From positions 78,473 through 142,472 of the forward strand of contig JAKSPT010000001.1 in the NCBI GenBank assembly GCA_024404495.1: a stretch of 64,000 nt of DNA, read 5' to 3'. The notes under the pieces are model-generated. The model was not told the DNA's origin and ran no database searches. It worked only from the letters and a program-made list of their open reading frames with translations. Source of the DNA: Lachnospiraceae bacterium (GTDB lineage Bacteria; Bacillota; Clostridia; Oscillospirales; CAG-272). Of this stretch, positions 33,290-41,226 are shown in pieces. Made by a program: the position numbers and the translations under genes. Every line of letters begins with the position of its first letter. The first letter of the stretch is position 1.

Positions 33290-35262
33290 TTCTTCTCCTC
33301 CTCAACGGCGGTAAAGAATACGATCGCGGAGGAGCGCGGCTCGGGAAGAACGACCTCGTATCCGGCGGCAAGTTCTTTTCCGGTCGCGGTCCCGAGGAGG
33401 TGGTCCCCGGAATCGGTCAGATTGTAGGTCTTCTCCTCATTCAGCCCGAAGAGACGGAAGGTCTGCGAGGCGGTCAGCGACTGCTCGCGGCGGAACGCCA
33501 TCACCATCGCCTTTTCCCCGTCGTAGGAGACCGTTTCCCACGCCGCCCAATCGGTCTTGGCGAAGGAATGTCCGGTCAGCGGGTAGAAATCGAGGCTCAT
33601 ATAGGGTTCGACCTTCTTTGCTTCCTCGAGGATATCGCGGTACCAATTCCCGATCTCGTCGGAGATCGGCTTGCCGGGCGCGGCTACGCTGACGCCGCAC
33701 GCCATCGAGCTGCGGACGCGGTAGGTATCACCGTCGATGAAGGTACTGCCGGTGCAGGAACCGCAGGCGTCTGCCTGAACGGGCAGCCAGCGGGCAAGCC
33801 CCATCGTCAGACACTGAGCGCCCGTGGGATCGAATTCGGGCGTGCAGTAGTAGTCGCTGCGGCACATGAAGGGAGGCCCGACGTGGTACATCCGGTAGTC
33901 GAGGCGTCTGCCGCCGCTCGCGCAGTTATCGACGATGATGCCCGGATATTCGGCTTTCAGCTCTTCAAAGAAGGTATAGACGCCGTTGTAATAGCGGAGC
34001 TCGGTCAGACCCGCGCAGCCCTCCCGCGCGTCGTTTTCGTTGAAGAGGAAGGCGGGGTCAAAATTGAAGTCCATACGGAAAACGGTCAGCTTCGTGTCGC
34101 GGATGATCTTTCCGAGTCTTTCGCGCAGCCAGTCTCTCGACTCCTTCCGGTCCATACGGATCATATTGCGGAGCGGATCGTTGTTCGCGATGAAGAAGTG
34201 CTCGGGATGCTCCTTCACGGCGGCGGAATCCTTCACCGCGCGTTCGAGCTCGAACCAGAGCCAGAAGCCGTCGCAGCCGGCTTCCCTGCCGCCGTCCGCC
34301 ATCCATTTCAGGCTGTCGCCGTAAACGGCGGGATCGGGCGTCCATTCGCCGACCGATTTGAACCAGTCGCGTTCGACCTTATCGCGGAGCGAATACCACC
34401 CGGCGTCAACGCCGTAAGCGTCGGCGTGCAGACCGAATTTCTTCATATTCGCAAAGCGCGCCTCGTGACCCTCTCTGCCGACCGAGCCCCACGCGCGGAG
34501 GAAGACGCCTCCCTCAATGCCGTCGGGAACGACGTGCTTCTTCATAAAGCGGCGGAAAACGTTGAAGCTTTCGGGGATATAGTCGTCGTACATCAGTTTA
34601 TCCTTCGGCACGATCGTCCACGGCACGAGCAGCATGGTCGGAAGAGCGACCGATTCGCCCGCCGCGAGCGAGAAGGACGCGGAAGGAAACGTGAAGGTAA
34701 CGGTATCACAGGTACGGAACGCCGCTTTCCAGCGTCCGCTCCAGCCGATCGCGAAGAACATCCCCTCCGAGGGGTCACGGACGTAGTTGAAATACGGCAT
34801 CAGCTTGGAAGAGGATCTCGCCTCTTTCTGCTCGACAACGAGATCTTCGAGATAAAGCGCGTGTTCCCGCGGGAGGTAGTCGTCCGCCATCGCGTGGGAA
34901 CCCATCGTATAAAGCACCCGCCTGACGCCGCGGGCGTAGACGCCGTATTTTTCGGAGCGCGGCATTTTCACCTTCAGATAGTCGATCCCGGAGATCACGG
35001 GGCTCTTCCCGTTCCCTTCGTTCACAAGCGTGATCGCCGTTTCCGCCCCCGACACTTCGGCGGCGCTGCCGTCATGGAAAAGCACGGCGGTAAAGACGGC
35101 TTTCAGACCGCCGTCGACCGTTACGGTGCGGGAATAAACGGTTTTTCCGTCCTGTTCCGATACGGCGATCTCACCGACCGTACCGACCTCGGAAAGCGCC
35201 TTCCCGTCGATCAGGAGAGTAAACGGAAGCGTTTCGCCGAGCAGCAATGATTTCAGATCCAT
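33286..35262 (-). CDS. GH36-like alpha-galactosidase family protein
   Basis: 658 residues, started at MDLKSLLLGETLPF, six bases after AGAGGTG; the open extension to 35292 lies before that site. N-terminal beta-sandwich (1-280), then a TIM barrel (DAYGVDAGWY near 300, FWLWFELERAV near 350). Candidate nucleophile Asp in VFRMDFNFDP near 397 and acid/base Asp in DNCASGGRRLD near 446-456 correspond to the KWD and C-x-SGGGRFD motifs of GH36. It has no signal peptide, so it acts on imported oligosaccharides. It is coupled to the MBL hydrolase and follows the cupin gene on the same strand. Confidence 0.85.
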   Translation of the reverse strand: MDLKSLLLGETLPFTLLIDGKALSEVGTVGEIAVSEQDGKTVYSRTVTVDGGLKAVFTAVLFHDGSAAEVSGAETAITLVNEGNGKSPVISGIDYLKVKMPRSEKYGVYARGVRRVLYTMGSHAMADDYLPREHALYLEDLVVEQKEARSSSKLMPYFNYVRDPSEGMFFAIGWSGRWKAAFRTCDTVTFTFPSASFSLAAGESVALPTMLLVPWTIVPKDKLMYDDYIPESFNVFRRFMKKHVVPDGIEGGVFLRAWGSVGREGHEARFANMKKFGLHADAYGVDAGWYSLRDKVERDWFKSVGEWTPDPAVYGDSLKWMADGGREAGCDGFWLWFELERAVKDSAAVKEHPEHFFIANNDPLRNMIRMDRKESRDWLRERLGKIIRDTKLTVFRMDFNFDPAFLFNENDAREGCAGLTELRYYNGVYTFFEELKAEYPGIIVDNCASGGRRLDYRMYHVGPPFMCRSDYYCTPEFDPTGAQCLTMGLARWLPVQADACGSCTGSTFIDGDTYRVRSSMACGVSVAAPGKPISDEIGNWYRDILEEAKKVEPYMSLDFYPLTGHSFAKTDWAAWETVSYDGEKAMVMAFRREQSLTASQTFRLFGLNEEKTYNLTDSGDHLLGTATGKELAAGYEVVLPEPRSSAIVFFTAVEEEKK

Positions 35263-35352
35263 ACGAACACCTCTTCGTATTCTTTCTTTCATATTTGAAA
35301 TCCGCGGTTGCGTTCCGGGCGCTTCCGCGGCGCACGTCCGTGCGGTACCGTC

Positions 35353-35763
35353 TTACAGGGTATCGAGATAGTCGTTCGTTTTGCGGATGAGCTCCGGATA
35401 GGCTCCGTAGGGCTCGAACGCCGGAACGAAGAAGCAAAGCAGATGAAGGGTTTCGGAGTCGCTGCAGTTGACGCATTCGTGCCGGACGCCGCTCACGGCG
35501 TGAACGATGCCGCCCGCGGGAACGTCGTATTCCTCCCCGTCCAGACGGACCTTGCCGGCGACGTCGAAATGAATGTACTCGTCGGCGTCGGGATGGATAT
35601 GCCCGTCGGCAACGCCGTGCGGGGGGACCGTGGTGGTCACGATCCGGATGCGGCCGTCGCCCGTCGTCTCGGGAGAAACGATGAGCCGCACCTCCCGCTT
35701 GATCTCCTTGCCGAAAAGCTGCGCGGGAAACGCCTTCGTATCGTAAATGATCGGATCTTTCAC
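35353..35763 (-). CDS. Cupin-domain protein
   Basis: 136 residues forming one cupin barrel. The metal motif G(X)5HXH(X)3-4E(X)6G appears as DGHIHPDADEYIHF with H55, H57 and E62; the second motif supplies H95 (GVRHECVNC). It may isomerise or bind a sugar or sugar acid (sugar-acid isomerases and lyases are often cupins). It lies between the dehydrogenase and the GH36-like gene, all on the minus strand, which supports a role in the same pathway; the reaction is unknown. Confidence 0.83.
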   Translation of the reverse strand: MKDPIIYDTKAFPAQLFGKEIKREVRLIVSPETTGDGRIRIVTTTVPPHGVADGHIHPDADEYIHFDVAGKVRLDGEEYDVPAGGIVHAVSGVRHECVNCSDSETLHLLCFFVPAFEPYGAYPELIRKTNDYLDTL

Positions 35764-35779
35764 GGTAAGCCTCCCGAAA

Positions 35780-36790
35780 TCACTTTTTGTATTTGATATA
35801 ATCGGGGTTCAGAAGCCACTTGGGTTCTTTTCCCGCCTTGAAATCGCGGACCATTTCCACGGCGTGCTCCATCATCATTTCAAAGCATTCGTGCGTAGCA
35901 CCCGCAACGTGAGGCGTGAGAAGGACGTTGTCAAGACCGTAGAAGATCTCGCCGGGACGGGGATTTCCGCCGCCCTCGTCCTCCACGACGTCAAGTCCGG
36001 CACCGCCGAGCTTTCCCGTGCGGACGGCATCCGCAAGCGCCGCGGAATCGACCACGCCGCCGCGCGACGTATTGATGAGGATCGCGCCGTCCTTCATCTT
36101 CGCGATGTTTTCGGCGCCGATGATATGGCGCGTTTCGGGCATCAGCGCAAGATGCAGGCTGACGATATCGGAACGGGAGAGCAGCTCGTCAAGCGTAACG
36201 TATTCGACACCGTACGCTTCGGCAAATGCCTCGTCACGGCGGATATCGTAAGCGAGAATTTTACAGCCGAACGCGGAAAGCATCTTTGCAGCCGCCTTGC
36301 CGATATTGCCGCATCCGACGATACCGACCGTTTTGCCGGAGATCATATTCGTTGCGTAGATTGCCTTTTTGCGCTCCGCCGCGTGAACGAGCGCGTTCAT
36401 CTGCGGGATCTGTCTGGCGCAGGCAAGCGCAAGGGCGACCGCGTGCTCGGCAACGCTCTGCGCGTTGACGCCGGGCATAAAGGTCACGGGAACGCCCGCT
36501 TCGGTCGCGGCTTTCAGGTCGATGCCGTCGTATCCGACGCCGAGACGGACGATCATTTTCACCTCGGGGCAGGCGTCAAAGACTTCCTTGTTCCAGACCT
36601 CGCCGCCCGCGAAAACGTATTGATACCCCCGGACCTGCGGGATCACGACCTTGGGATCGCGCGAGGAACGGATGATCTCCTTTTCCCACACGGTGTCGAT
36701 GCCAAGCGCGCGGAGCGCCCCGATCCCCCTGTCGAAATTCTCGTGGTGGTCGAGCATCGTGATGATGCCCTTTTCCCTTGCTGCCGTCAT
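35780..36790 (-). CDS. D-isomer-specific 2-hydroxyacid dehydrogenase
   Basis: 336 residues, start overlapping the aldolase stop. NAD-binding Rossmann core with VGIVGCGNIGK near 160, the catalytic Arg in INTSRGGVVD, a Glu in the VEDEGG region and the His in LLTPHVAGAT. It resembles phosphoglycerate dehydrogenase and hydroxypyruvate/glyoxylate reductases. With an HpcH/HpaI aldolase next to it, reduction of a 2-oxo or semialdehyde product (for example hydroxypyruvate) is plausible. The substrate is not determined. Cytoplasmic. Confidence 0.88.
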   Translation of the reverse strand: MTAAREKGIITMLDHHENFDRGIGALRALGIDTVWEKEIIRSSRDPKVVIPQVRGYQYVFAGGEVWNKEVFDACPEVKMIVRLGVGYDGIDLKAATEAGVPVTFMPGVNAQSVAEHAVALALACARQIPQMNALVHAAERKKAIYATNMISGKTVGIVGCGNIGKAAAKMLSAFGCKILAYDIRRDEAFAEAYGVEYVTLDELLSRSDIVSLHLALMPETRHIIGAENIAKMKDGAILINTSRGGVVDSAALADAVRTGKLGGAGLDVVEDEGGGNPRPGEIFYGLDNVLLTPHVAGATHECFEMMMEHAVEMVRDFKAGKEPKWLLNPDYIKYKK

Positions 36791-37596
36791 CTGCCGATCT
36801 CCTTTGCGACGCCTCTCAGGCAGCCGAGCGCCGCCTTGCAGCCTGCGGAAACGTACATATTCTCGTTTGCGACCGAGATGAGATCGACGCCCTTGCCGAG
36901 CCAGAGATTGATATTATCGGTGTCGTAGGGGCCGGTGGAAACGCCGATGAATTTGCCCGCCGCGTGTACTCTTGCGATCATATCGTCGATCGCCGCCATC
37001 ACCTCGGGTGCCTTCCAGTTGCGGAAATAGCCGAAGGAAGCGGCAAGGTCGACCGGCCCGAGAATGAAAGCGTCAACGCCCGGGACCGCGAGGATATTGT
37101 CAAGATCGGCATACGCGTCCTTATGCTCAAGCTGGATCAGCTTGAAAACCGCGTTTTCGTGGTTCTGAACGTATTCCATCATGTCCTCTCTGCCGTAGCG
37201 GATGCAGGCGCGCGGACCGAAGCCGCGGACGCCGACGGGCGGATAGCAGCAGGCGGCAACGGCACGGCGGACGTCGTCAGCCGACTGCGCGCCCGGGAAA
37301 ACGATACCGGTCGGGCCCATTTCGAGGATCGGCTTGACCAGAATGGGATCGATGTCCGCGACGCGGACGAAGGTGGCAACGCCGGTCCCGGCGGCGCGGG
37401 CAGCCATCAGCGTATTGTGAACGTCCTTTTTGTCCGCCTGCGAGTGCTCGGTGTCGATCCAAAGATAGTCAAACCCCGCTCCGGCGATCAGCTCGATGAG
37501 CTGAAGATCGGTATTGACGATATGCGTTCCGAAAACGACCTTGCCTTCGGAAAGCTTATTCTTGATTGCTTTGACCTGTTCCAGTACTGTTACCAT
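36787..37596 (-). CDS. HpcH/HpaI-family aldolase
   Basis: 269 residues of a class II (metal-dependent) pyruvate-type aldolase: GTHIVNTDLQLIELIAGAGFDYLWIDTEHSQ at the start, IVFPGAQSADDVRRAV, GVRGFGPR, metal glutamate in IQLEHKDAY and aspartate in GPVDLAASFG. Relatives split 2-keto-3-deoxy sugar acids such as 2-dehydro-3-deoxyglucarate into pyruvate or tartronate semialdehyde and an aldehyde. It sits between the zinc dehydrogenase and the hydroxyacid dehydrogenase, a sequence typical of oxidative sugar or sugar-acid breakdown. A dehydratase that would make its substrate is not in the window. Confidence 0.9.
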   Translation of the reverse strand: MVTVLEQVKAIKNKLSEGKVVFGTHIVNTDLQLIELIAGAGFDYLWIDTEHSQADKKDVHNTLMAARAAGTGVATFVRVADIDPILVKPILEMGPTGIVFPGAQSADDVRRAVAACCYPPVGVRGFGPRACIRYGREDMMEYVQNHENAVFKLIQLEHKDAYADLDNILAVPGVDAFILGPVDLAASFGYFRNWKAPEVMAAIDDMIARVHAAGKFIGVSTGPYDTDNINLWLGKGVDLISVANENMYVSAGCKAALGCLRGVAKEIGR

Positions 37597-37611
37597 TTTA
37601 TTTCCTCCGAT

Positions 37612-38688
37612 TCAGGCGTCTTCGCCGAAAATTTTCACAAGCATTTTCGCTCCGCGGTCCTTTTGTGCCGCGTAGCAGTCCATACAGTCGGCTCCGTGCT
37701 CATAGAAGTCGATGACCGAGGTGATAATGGGATCGATATCGATCTCGCCGCTGTCGATCATATCGAGCAGAGCGGTACAGCAGTTATAGGAGCCGCTTCT
37801 GCCGACGATGGTGATCTTATTGAAGACGACGTCGTCCATATTGAAATCGGTGACGCGGCGGTTGTAGAAGCTGATCGTTGAAAAAACGCCGTCGGTGCGG
37901 ATCAGCTTTGCCATATTCTCGACGAAGGAGGCTTCTCCCGAGGTCTCGAGCATGACGTCAACGCCGCTTCCGCCGGTGAGGCGGGAGACCTCCTCGTAAA
38001 GATCGGTCTTCGTGGTGTTGATGATATGATCTGCGCCGAGCTTTCTCGCGATATCCAGTTTCGCTTCCTTGCGCGCCGCGATGATGATTTCGGAAGCGCC
38101 CATCGCGCGGGCGATCGGGATCCCGGAGAGTCCGATGGGACCGGAGCCGGTGATCAGAAGGGTCGCGTCCTTTATGGGAAGTCCGCGCAGACCGTTCATC
38201 GCGATCGATGCCGCCTCGATCGCCGCCGCCTCTTCAAACGTGATGCGGTTCCCCATTTTCAGCACGTTTTTCGCGGGCATGATCTCATATTCCGCCATAC
38301 CGCCCGGCCAGCAGTCGCCCACCGTGCCGATCGTGCGGCGGTTCAGACAGTTGAAGGATCTCCCCGCTCTGCACTCCTTGCAATAGCCGCAGGTGATCTT
38401 TCCCTCGCTGATCACACGGTCGCCGACCTTGATATCGGTAACGTTTTTGCCGACCGCGCAGACTCTGCCCGACCATTCGTGACCCCAGCGGAGCGGGAAA
38501 CGAAGCTTGCCTTCCTTGGCAAAGCTGGAATAGCCTTTATAGTTATCGTAGTCGGTCGCGCAGATCCCGCAGTAAGCGACGCGGATCAGGACCTGATCGT
38601 CTTCAAGCGCGGGGACGGGAAGGGTTTTCATCGTCATCTGCCCGACGCCGTCCATGACGACCGCCTTCATCACAGTATTTTCATTCAT
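37612..38688 (-). CDS. Zinc-dependent medium-chain alcohol (polyol/sugar) dehydrogenase
   Basis: 358 residues started at the ATG after GGAGGT. Catalytic zinc ligands C43 (YCGICATD), H70 and E71 (GHEW); structural zinc cysteines C100, C103, C106 and C114. NAD-binding segment ITGSGPIGL near 180. It belongs to the sorbitol/threonine/galactitol-phosphate dehydrogenase branch. As first gene of the catabolic array it probably oxidises the entering sugar or polyol. Substrate unknown. Confidence 0.9.
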   Translation of the reverse strand: MNENTVMKAVVMDGVGQMTMKTLPVPALEDDQVLIRVAYCGICATDYDNYKGYSSFAKEGKLRFPLRWGHEWSGRVCAVGKNVTDIKVGDRVISEGKITCGYCKECRAGRSFNCLNRRTIGTVGDCWPGGMAEYEIMPAKNVLKMGNRITFEEAAAIEAASIAMNGLRGLPIKDATLLITGSGPIGLSGIPIARAMGASEIIIAARKEAKLDIARKLGADHIINTTKTDLYEEVSRLTGGSGVDVMLETSGEASFVENMAKLIRTDGVFSTISFYNRRVTDFNMDDVVFNKITIVGRSGSYNCCTALLDMIDSGEIDIDPIITSVIDFYEHGADCMDCYAAQKDRGAKMLVKIFGEDA

Positions 38689-38754
38689 GGTTTGACCTCC
38701 CTGATATATCCGGACAATCGTCAGACGAAAACCGGAAGCGATTATTCATTTCTG

Positions 38755-38783
38755 ATTTTACCATAATTTCCGGAAAACTGCAA
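38755..38783 (-). promoter_or_regulatory. Promoter of the dehydrogenase-aldolase-glycosidase array
   Basis: Minus strand TTGCAG (38783-38778), 17 bases, TAAAAT (38760-38755) with TG before it. The rest of the 311-base gap holds two direct CCGGATG copies and the hairpin after the 39000 gene, but no gene. Confidence 0.7.
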
Positions 38784-38953
38784 GAAGTACCGTGCCGTAT
38801 CGGAGGCCGGGCGCTGTCATGCCGGTTCCGGGATCCGGTTCTCCGCTTTATACAAAAACACCCGGATGCTTTTTCTCCCGGATGTTTTCATCGGTCTTTT
38901 TTGCAAAAACCGTACGATTTTACGAATGAGCGGAAAACGCGGGCTTGTCAGCC

Positions 38954-38985
38954 GCCGGAAGCCCTCCCGGGGGAGGGCTTCCGGC
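38954..38985. terminator. Long GC-rich hairpin after the 39000 surface-protein gene
   Basis: A 15-bp perfect stem (CCGGAAGCCCTCCC and its complement) immediately downstream of the minus-strand gene. No clear T-run follows, so it may stabilise the mRNA end or slow polymerase. Confidence 0.55.
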
Positions 38986-38999
38986 TGAAGATCAGGGAA

Positions 39000-41051
39000 T
39001 CAATGTCTCTTCTTGGAAGAAACGAGGACGATACCCATGGCGGCGACGGTAACGATCGCGATGGAAGCCGTCGCGTCGAAGGTTGCGGGATGAGGATCGA
39101 CGACGGGATCGGTGGGCGCTTCGGTAGGAGCCTCGGTGGGAGCGTCGGTCCCGGGAGCGTTGGTTTCGGGTGCGTCGGTTTCGGGTGCGTTGGTCTCGGG
39201 AGCTTCGGTCTCGGGCGGCTGGGTTTCGGGAGCGACGTTCTTCTGCGGTGCCGGAACCTCCGCGCCCTCGGAGTATGCGTACATATAGTCGAGCTTGATG
39301 GTCTTGTCGATCAGGGCGTTGGCGGTGCACTGCAGACGGAAGTAGTTGATATTGGTTCTGTCGGCATTATCGTGGTAAACCTTGAACGCCGAGTTGTCAA
39401 GCGAGGTGTCAAGCGGGATCTTGACGAGGTTCCAGCCCGCTTTCGCGCCGCCCTCGATCAGGTTGGCGATGACCGAGTTCGGATAGCCGGAGGCGTTGCC
39501 GGTAACGACGTAAAGGTCGGTGCTTTCGTTGTGGATGCCGGAGGAGTTCAGCTCGATACGGCCGGCGGCGAACTTGGTCGCGAGATCGGGGCTTTCGAGA
39601 TAAAGCCAGAAGCAGAGATAGTCGCAGTCGGAGATGTCAACGGGGTCGAATTTTGCCTCGAGGATCGGAATGTTCGGATGCGTGCCGTTCGGATCGGTCT
39701 TCAGAGAGTAGCAGCCGTCGCCGTTCAGGTGATTCTCGGAGTCGATCACGGGCGTATCGTAACCGGCACTCGAGGCGGTCACCGTGTCAAAGTCAAACAC
39801 CTTGACGAATACGGGATCCTTGGGCGTGTCCTTCTGCGGTGCGGGAATCTCGGTGCCCTCGGTGTAAGCGAACAGGGTGTCGACCTTGATGGTCTTGTTG
39901 GCAAGCGCCGTGTTGGATCCGTAGATACGGAAATAGTTGATTTTGGTTCTGTCGGCGGCGTTGGTGTTGACCTTGATCTGGTCTCCGGTCGGAGTGCCTG
40001 TCGTTACGTTCAGCGGAAGCTTAACAAGGTTCCAGCCCGCTTTCGCGCCGCCCTCGATCAGATCGGGGAGCCAGCAGTCCGGGAAATTGTCTTTTTTGCA
40101 GATCGGGTACCAGATATCCTCTGCGCCGGATTTACCGGAAGAAGTGATCTCGACACGGCCGGTAGTGAATTTATCCGCGAGAGAAGCGTCTTCAAGGTAG
40201 AGCCAGAACGCGAGGTAGTCGCAGCCGGAAATGTCGACCGGGGCAAACTTTGCCGAGATCGACGGCGTATTGCCGGTCGAGCAGTAGCTGAAGCAGCCGG
40301 AACCGTCGACGTTGTTTGCGTTATCGATCGTCGTCATTAAGGACATACCTTCGGCGGTCTTGTCGAAATCGAAAATTTTGACGAATAAGGGGTCTTTTCC
40401 TTCAGGGACGGTCTTCTGCGGTTCGGGAATCGTCGCGCCCTCCTGATAAGCGAACAGGGTGTCGACCTTGACGGTCTTGTTTACAAGCGCGGCGTCGGTT
40501 CCGTAAATACGGAAATAGTTGATCTTGGTTCTGTCGGCGGCGTTGGTGTTGACCTTGATCTGACCGCCGGTCGGAGTTCCGGTCGTTACGTTCAGCGGAA
40601 GCCGGACGAGATTCCAGCCCGCTTTCGCGCCGCCTTCGATCAGGTCGGGGAGCCAGCAGTCCGGGAAGTTGTCTTTTTTGCAGATCGGGTACCAGATATC
40701 CTCCGTGCCGGATTTACCGGAAGAAGTCACCTCAATACGGCCGTAGGTGAATTTGCCCGCGAGGGAAGCGTCTTCAAGATAAAGCCAGAACGCGAGATAG
40801 TCGCAGTCGGAAACGTCGACCGCGTCAAACTTTGCCGAGATCGTCGGCGTATTGCCGGTCGTGCAGCAGCTGAAGCAGCCGGAACCGTCGACGTTGTTTT
40901 CTTTATCGACCGTTGTCGTTGAGGTCATGCCCTCGGCGGCATTATCGAAATCGTAAAGCACAACGTATTTTTTGCTGTCTTCGGCACCGATAGGCATTGC
41001 AACGGCGGCAACGGCCATAATAAGCGCGAGAAGAAATGCGATTTTTTTCAT
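39000..41051 (-). CDS. Surface protein with three tandem beta-sandwich-like modules
   Basis: 683 residues; GAAAGGAAG precedes the ATG. Signal peptide (1-23), then three repeats of about 175 residues (about 29-204, 222-397, 412-590). Repeats 1 and 2 are nearly identical; repeat 3 is closer to the repeats of the 41227 protein. Each repeat runs from V-x-DFD through CDYLAFWLYLE, GRIEVTSSG and GGAKAGWNLV to INYFRI and LFAY. This layout resembles carbohydrate-binding beta-sandwich domains, but I cannot name a CBM family. A PETNAPETDAP-type linker and a C-terminal membrane helix ending SSKKRH anchor it to the envelope. Probably a glycan-binding surface protein of the adjoining catabolic locus (inferred). 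Confidence 0.85.
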   Translation of the reverse strand: MKKIAFLLALIMAVAAVAMPIGAEDSKKYVVLYDFDNAAEGMTSTTTVDKENNVDGSGCFSCCTTGNTPTISAKFDAVDVSDCDYLAFWLYLEDASLAGKFTYGRIEVTSSGKSGTEDIWYPICKKDNFPDCWLPDLIEGGAKAGWNLVRLPLNVTTGTPTGGQIKVNTNAADRTKINYFRIYGTDAALVNKTVKVDTLFAYQEGATIPEPQKTVPEGKDPLFVKIFDFDKTAEGMSLMTTIDNANNVDGSGCFSYCSTGNTPSISAKFAPVDISGCDYLAFWLYLEDASLADKFTTGRVEITSSGKSGAEDIWYPICKKDNFPDCWLPDLIEGGAKAGWNLVKLPLNVTTGTPTGDQIKVNTNAADRTKINYFRIYGSNTALANKTIKVDTLFAYTEGTEIPAPQKDTPKDPVFVKVFDFDTVTASSAGYDTPVIDSENHLNGDGCYSLKTDPNGTHPNIPILEAKFDPVDISDCDYLCFWLYLESPDLATKFAAGRIELNSSGIHNESTDLYVVTGNASGYPNSVIANLIEGGAKAGWNLVKIPLDTSLDNSAFKVYHDNADRTNINYFRLQCTANALIDKTIKLDYMYAYSEGAEVPAPQKNVAPETQPPETEAPETNAPETDAPETNAPGTDAPTEAPTEAPTDPVVDPHPATFDATASIAIVTVAAMGIVLVSSKKRH

Positions 41052-41183
41052 AATGTTCTTCCTTTCATTTATTTTTGGGAACGTATCCCGTTTTTATCGG
41101 AAAAGAATGGGAACAGCCGGAAAAATGCGGTCGGGAAAACCGTGTGTTTTGACGAATGAGCGGAAAATGCTGCGCTGTCAGCC

Positions 41184-41215
41184 GCCGGAAGCCCTCCCGG
41201 GGGAGGACTTCCGGT
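41184..41215. terminator. Second copy of the long hairpin, after the 41227 surface-protein gene
   Basis: Same sequence as 38954-38985 with few changes; one mismatch in the stem. It lies between the two paralogous surface-protein genes and may dampen expression of the distal one. Confidence 0.55.
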
Positions 41216-41226
41216 TGGCTTTGAGA

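Noticed and set aside
36778..37881. A 367-codon plus-strand frame opposite the aldolase
   Set aside because: The aldolase motifs on the minus strand are complete; this is antisense.
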